Below are positions 44,968 through 45,529 of a stretch of DNA of 45,529 nt, piece by piece. Below the pieces are notes generated by a model. It saw nothing but the letters and a program-made list of their open reading frames with translations. It had not been told where the DNA came from and ran no database searches. This DNA comes from CAZMXP01 sp964570285 (GTDB lineage: Bacteria > Planctomycetota > PLA2). Numbering within the stretch: position 1 is the stretch's first letter; each line of letters starts with the position of its first letter. The stretch lies in assembly GCA_964570285.1 (NCBI GenBank), contig CAZMXP010000040.1, positions 1 through 45,529 of the forward strand, written 5' to 3'. The translations under genes were made by a program, and so were the position numbers.

Positions 44968-45229
44968 CGCGACAAGCGAGGGGCGCACCGCCGCCCCCAA
45001 GGCGCCGGCCCCCCGGAGGCGCCCCCCCACACCCCCCACTCCCCCCGCCCTCCCCCCCCAGACGGGCCCTTCAGGGCCCATAGCCCGAAAAGCGGGCGAC
45101 GGGCCCCGTTTACAGCCTCCCCCACCGGCGCTATCGTGGTGCGCGTCTCGGCAAGCGGTGCCGCGGTCGCCTCCCTCGGTCGGGAGATGTCCTACACACC
45201 GGAAAGGTCCAGGGTAAAGGTCTGATCCA
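44968..45229. other. 262-nt intergenic region with C-tract and hairpins before the RRM gene
   Basis: No gene is supported. It holds a polypyrimidine tract with long C-runs (45022-45059), a GGGCCC-TTCA-GGGCCC hairpin (45064-45079), a further AGCCCG/CGGGC pair downstream, a TATCGT -10-like box (45132-45137), and an AAAGG ribosome site just before the RRM gene. The long leader fits a cold- or structure-regulated RNA-binding-protein mRNA, as inference. Confidence 0.5.
45022..45059 (-). repeat. G-run tract with G-quadruplex potential on the - strand
   Basis: C-runs of 7, 6, 6, 3 and 8 lie within 38 nt (45022-45028, 45032-45037, 45041-45046, 45048-45050, 45052-45059), so the - strand has at least four long G-runs with short loops. 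That fits a stable G-quadruplex, upstream of the RRM gene. Confidence 0.5.
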
Positions 45230-45487
45230 ATGGGTACGAAGCTGTTCGTCGGAAACCTCTCCTACAACACGACGGAGGGCTCCCTCCGCGCCCTGTTTGA
45301 AGCCGACGGCAAGCAGGTGAGTCGCATCACGATCGTCACGGATCGCGAAACGGGCCGCTCGCGCGGCTTCGCCTTCGCCGAATTCGGGACAGACGAAGAG
45401 GCCGCGCAGGCGATGGCCGCCTTCGACGGCAAGGAGCTCGACGGGCGGCAGATCCGGGTCTCCGAAGCCAACGAGCGCGCGCCGTAA
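45230..45487 (+). CDS. RRM-domain RNA-binding protein
   Basis: 85 residues forming one RRM. RNP2 is LFVGNL (5-10) and RNP1 is RGFAFAEF (45-52), both with the aromatic residues needed for RNA stacking. Stand-alone RRM proteins of this length are often cold-induced in Cyanobacteria and some Planctomycetota, and many have a Gly-rich tail. This one ends soon after the fold, without such a tail. The start has AAAGG upstream at 45215-45219. Confidence 0.93.
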   Translation: MGTKLFVGNLSYNTTEGSLRALFEADGKQVSRITIVTDRETGRSRGFAFAEFGTDEEAAQAMAAFDGKELDGRQIRVSEANERAP

Positions 45488-45510
45488 AAACGCTGGAAAC
45501 TGCCGACAAA

Positions 45511-45529
45511 CTGCCCTATCAAAGGCAGG
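45511..45529 (+). terminator. possible terminator stem at the window edge
   Basis: CTGCC (45511-45515) pairs with GGCAG (45524-45528) around an 8-nt loop, 24 nt after the RRM stop. The sequence ends before any T-run could be seen. Confidence 0.3.

Noticed and set aside
1..45529. CRISPR arrays
   Set aside because: I found no regularly spaced direct repeats. The repeats present are isolated palindromes and low-complexity tracts.

Overview
This is a GC-rich bacterial chromosomal window with tightly packed genes on both strands. It has no insertion sequence, integrase, prophage or CRISPR array that I can see. The organism makes lipid A (an LpxD homologue) and uses PlsY-type phospholipid synthesis, so it is diderm. 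It also carries a large Ser/Thr kinase fused to a formylglycine-generating-enzyme-like domain, secreted HEAT-repeat proteins, EF-hand proteins, a solo secretin and a c-type cytochrome fused to a phosphatase fold. That mix points to Planctomycetota or a related lineage, most likely a metagenome-assembled genome. This placement is inference from gene content only.

Layout. Positions 1-480 hold the RGG-rich tail of a truncated gene and a cold-shock protein. 631-2602 (-) is a small secreted protein followed by a solo secretin. 2603-3097 is an AT-richer divergent control region. 3098-6167 (+) is an XRE regulator with a degenerate S24-like domain, then an alkaline-phosphatase-superfamily enzyme. 6214-10294 (-) is hyuA-hyuB plus a membrane zinc-ribbon protein, joined by ATGA overlaps. 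10335-14131 (+) is plsY-gpsA (GTGA overlap) plus a large EF-hand membrane protein. 14141-19394 (-) is recQ, a secreted HEAT-repeat protein and a degenerate alpha/beta hydrolase. 19493-24871 (+) holds the kinase-FGE fusion, whose conserved tail is cut by an in-frame TAG, and an M28 peptidase with an M19-dipeptidase-like C-terminus. 24911-24989 is tRNA-Pro(GGG).

25025-26467 (-) is a secreted thioredoxin-like/HEAT protein, followed by a structured intergenic inverted repeat. 26663-27691 (+) is a cysteine-synthase-family enzyme. 27688-32056 (-) is an asymmetric heterodimeric ABC exporter plus a LOG-family protein. 32135-33204 (+) is a miniature glycosyltransferase remnant coupled to a Tat-exported metallophosphoesterase. 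33223-33963 (-) is a secreted EF-hand protein and 34115-35578 (+) a nitronate-monooxygenase-family protein. 35606-37991 (-) is a carbamoyltransferase/SxtJ-like/DUF5989-like cassette, divergent from a membrane-anchored SGNH hydrolase (38227-39210, +). 39253-40338 (-) is lpxD. The rest holds small enzymes, a lipoprotein, a 42-aa ORF coupled to a HAD-like protein, a GNAT, a zinc-ribbon protein, the phosphatase-cytochrome lipoprotein and an RRM protein.

The strongest window-wide pattern is regulatory. About thirteen genes, mostly operon heads, lack a Shine-Dalgarno sequence and instead have a TAnnnT-type -10 box ending 6-10 nt before the start codon, as expected for leaderless transcripts. Genes inside operons are instead joined by four-base ATGA, GTGA or TTGA overlaps. 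The best candidates for undescribed biology are the phosphatase-cytochrome fusion, the carbamoyltransferase-SxtJ-DUF5989-SGNH locus, the M28/M19-like fusion and the amber-interrupted kinase-FGE protein.
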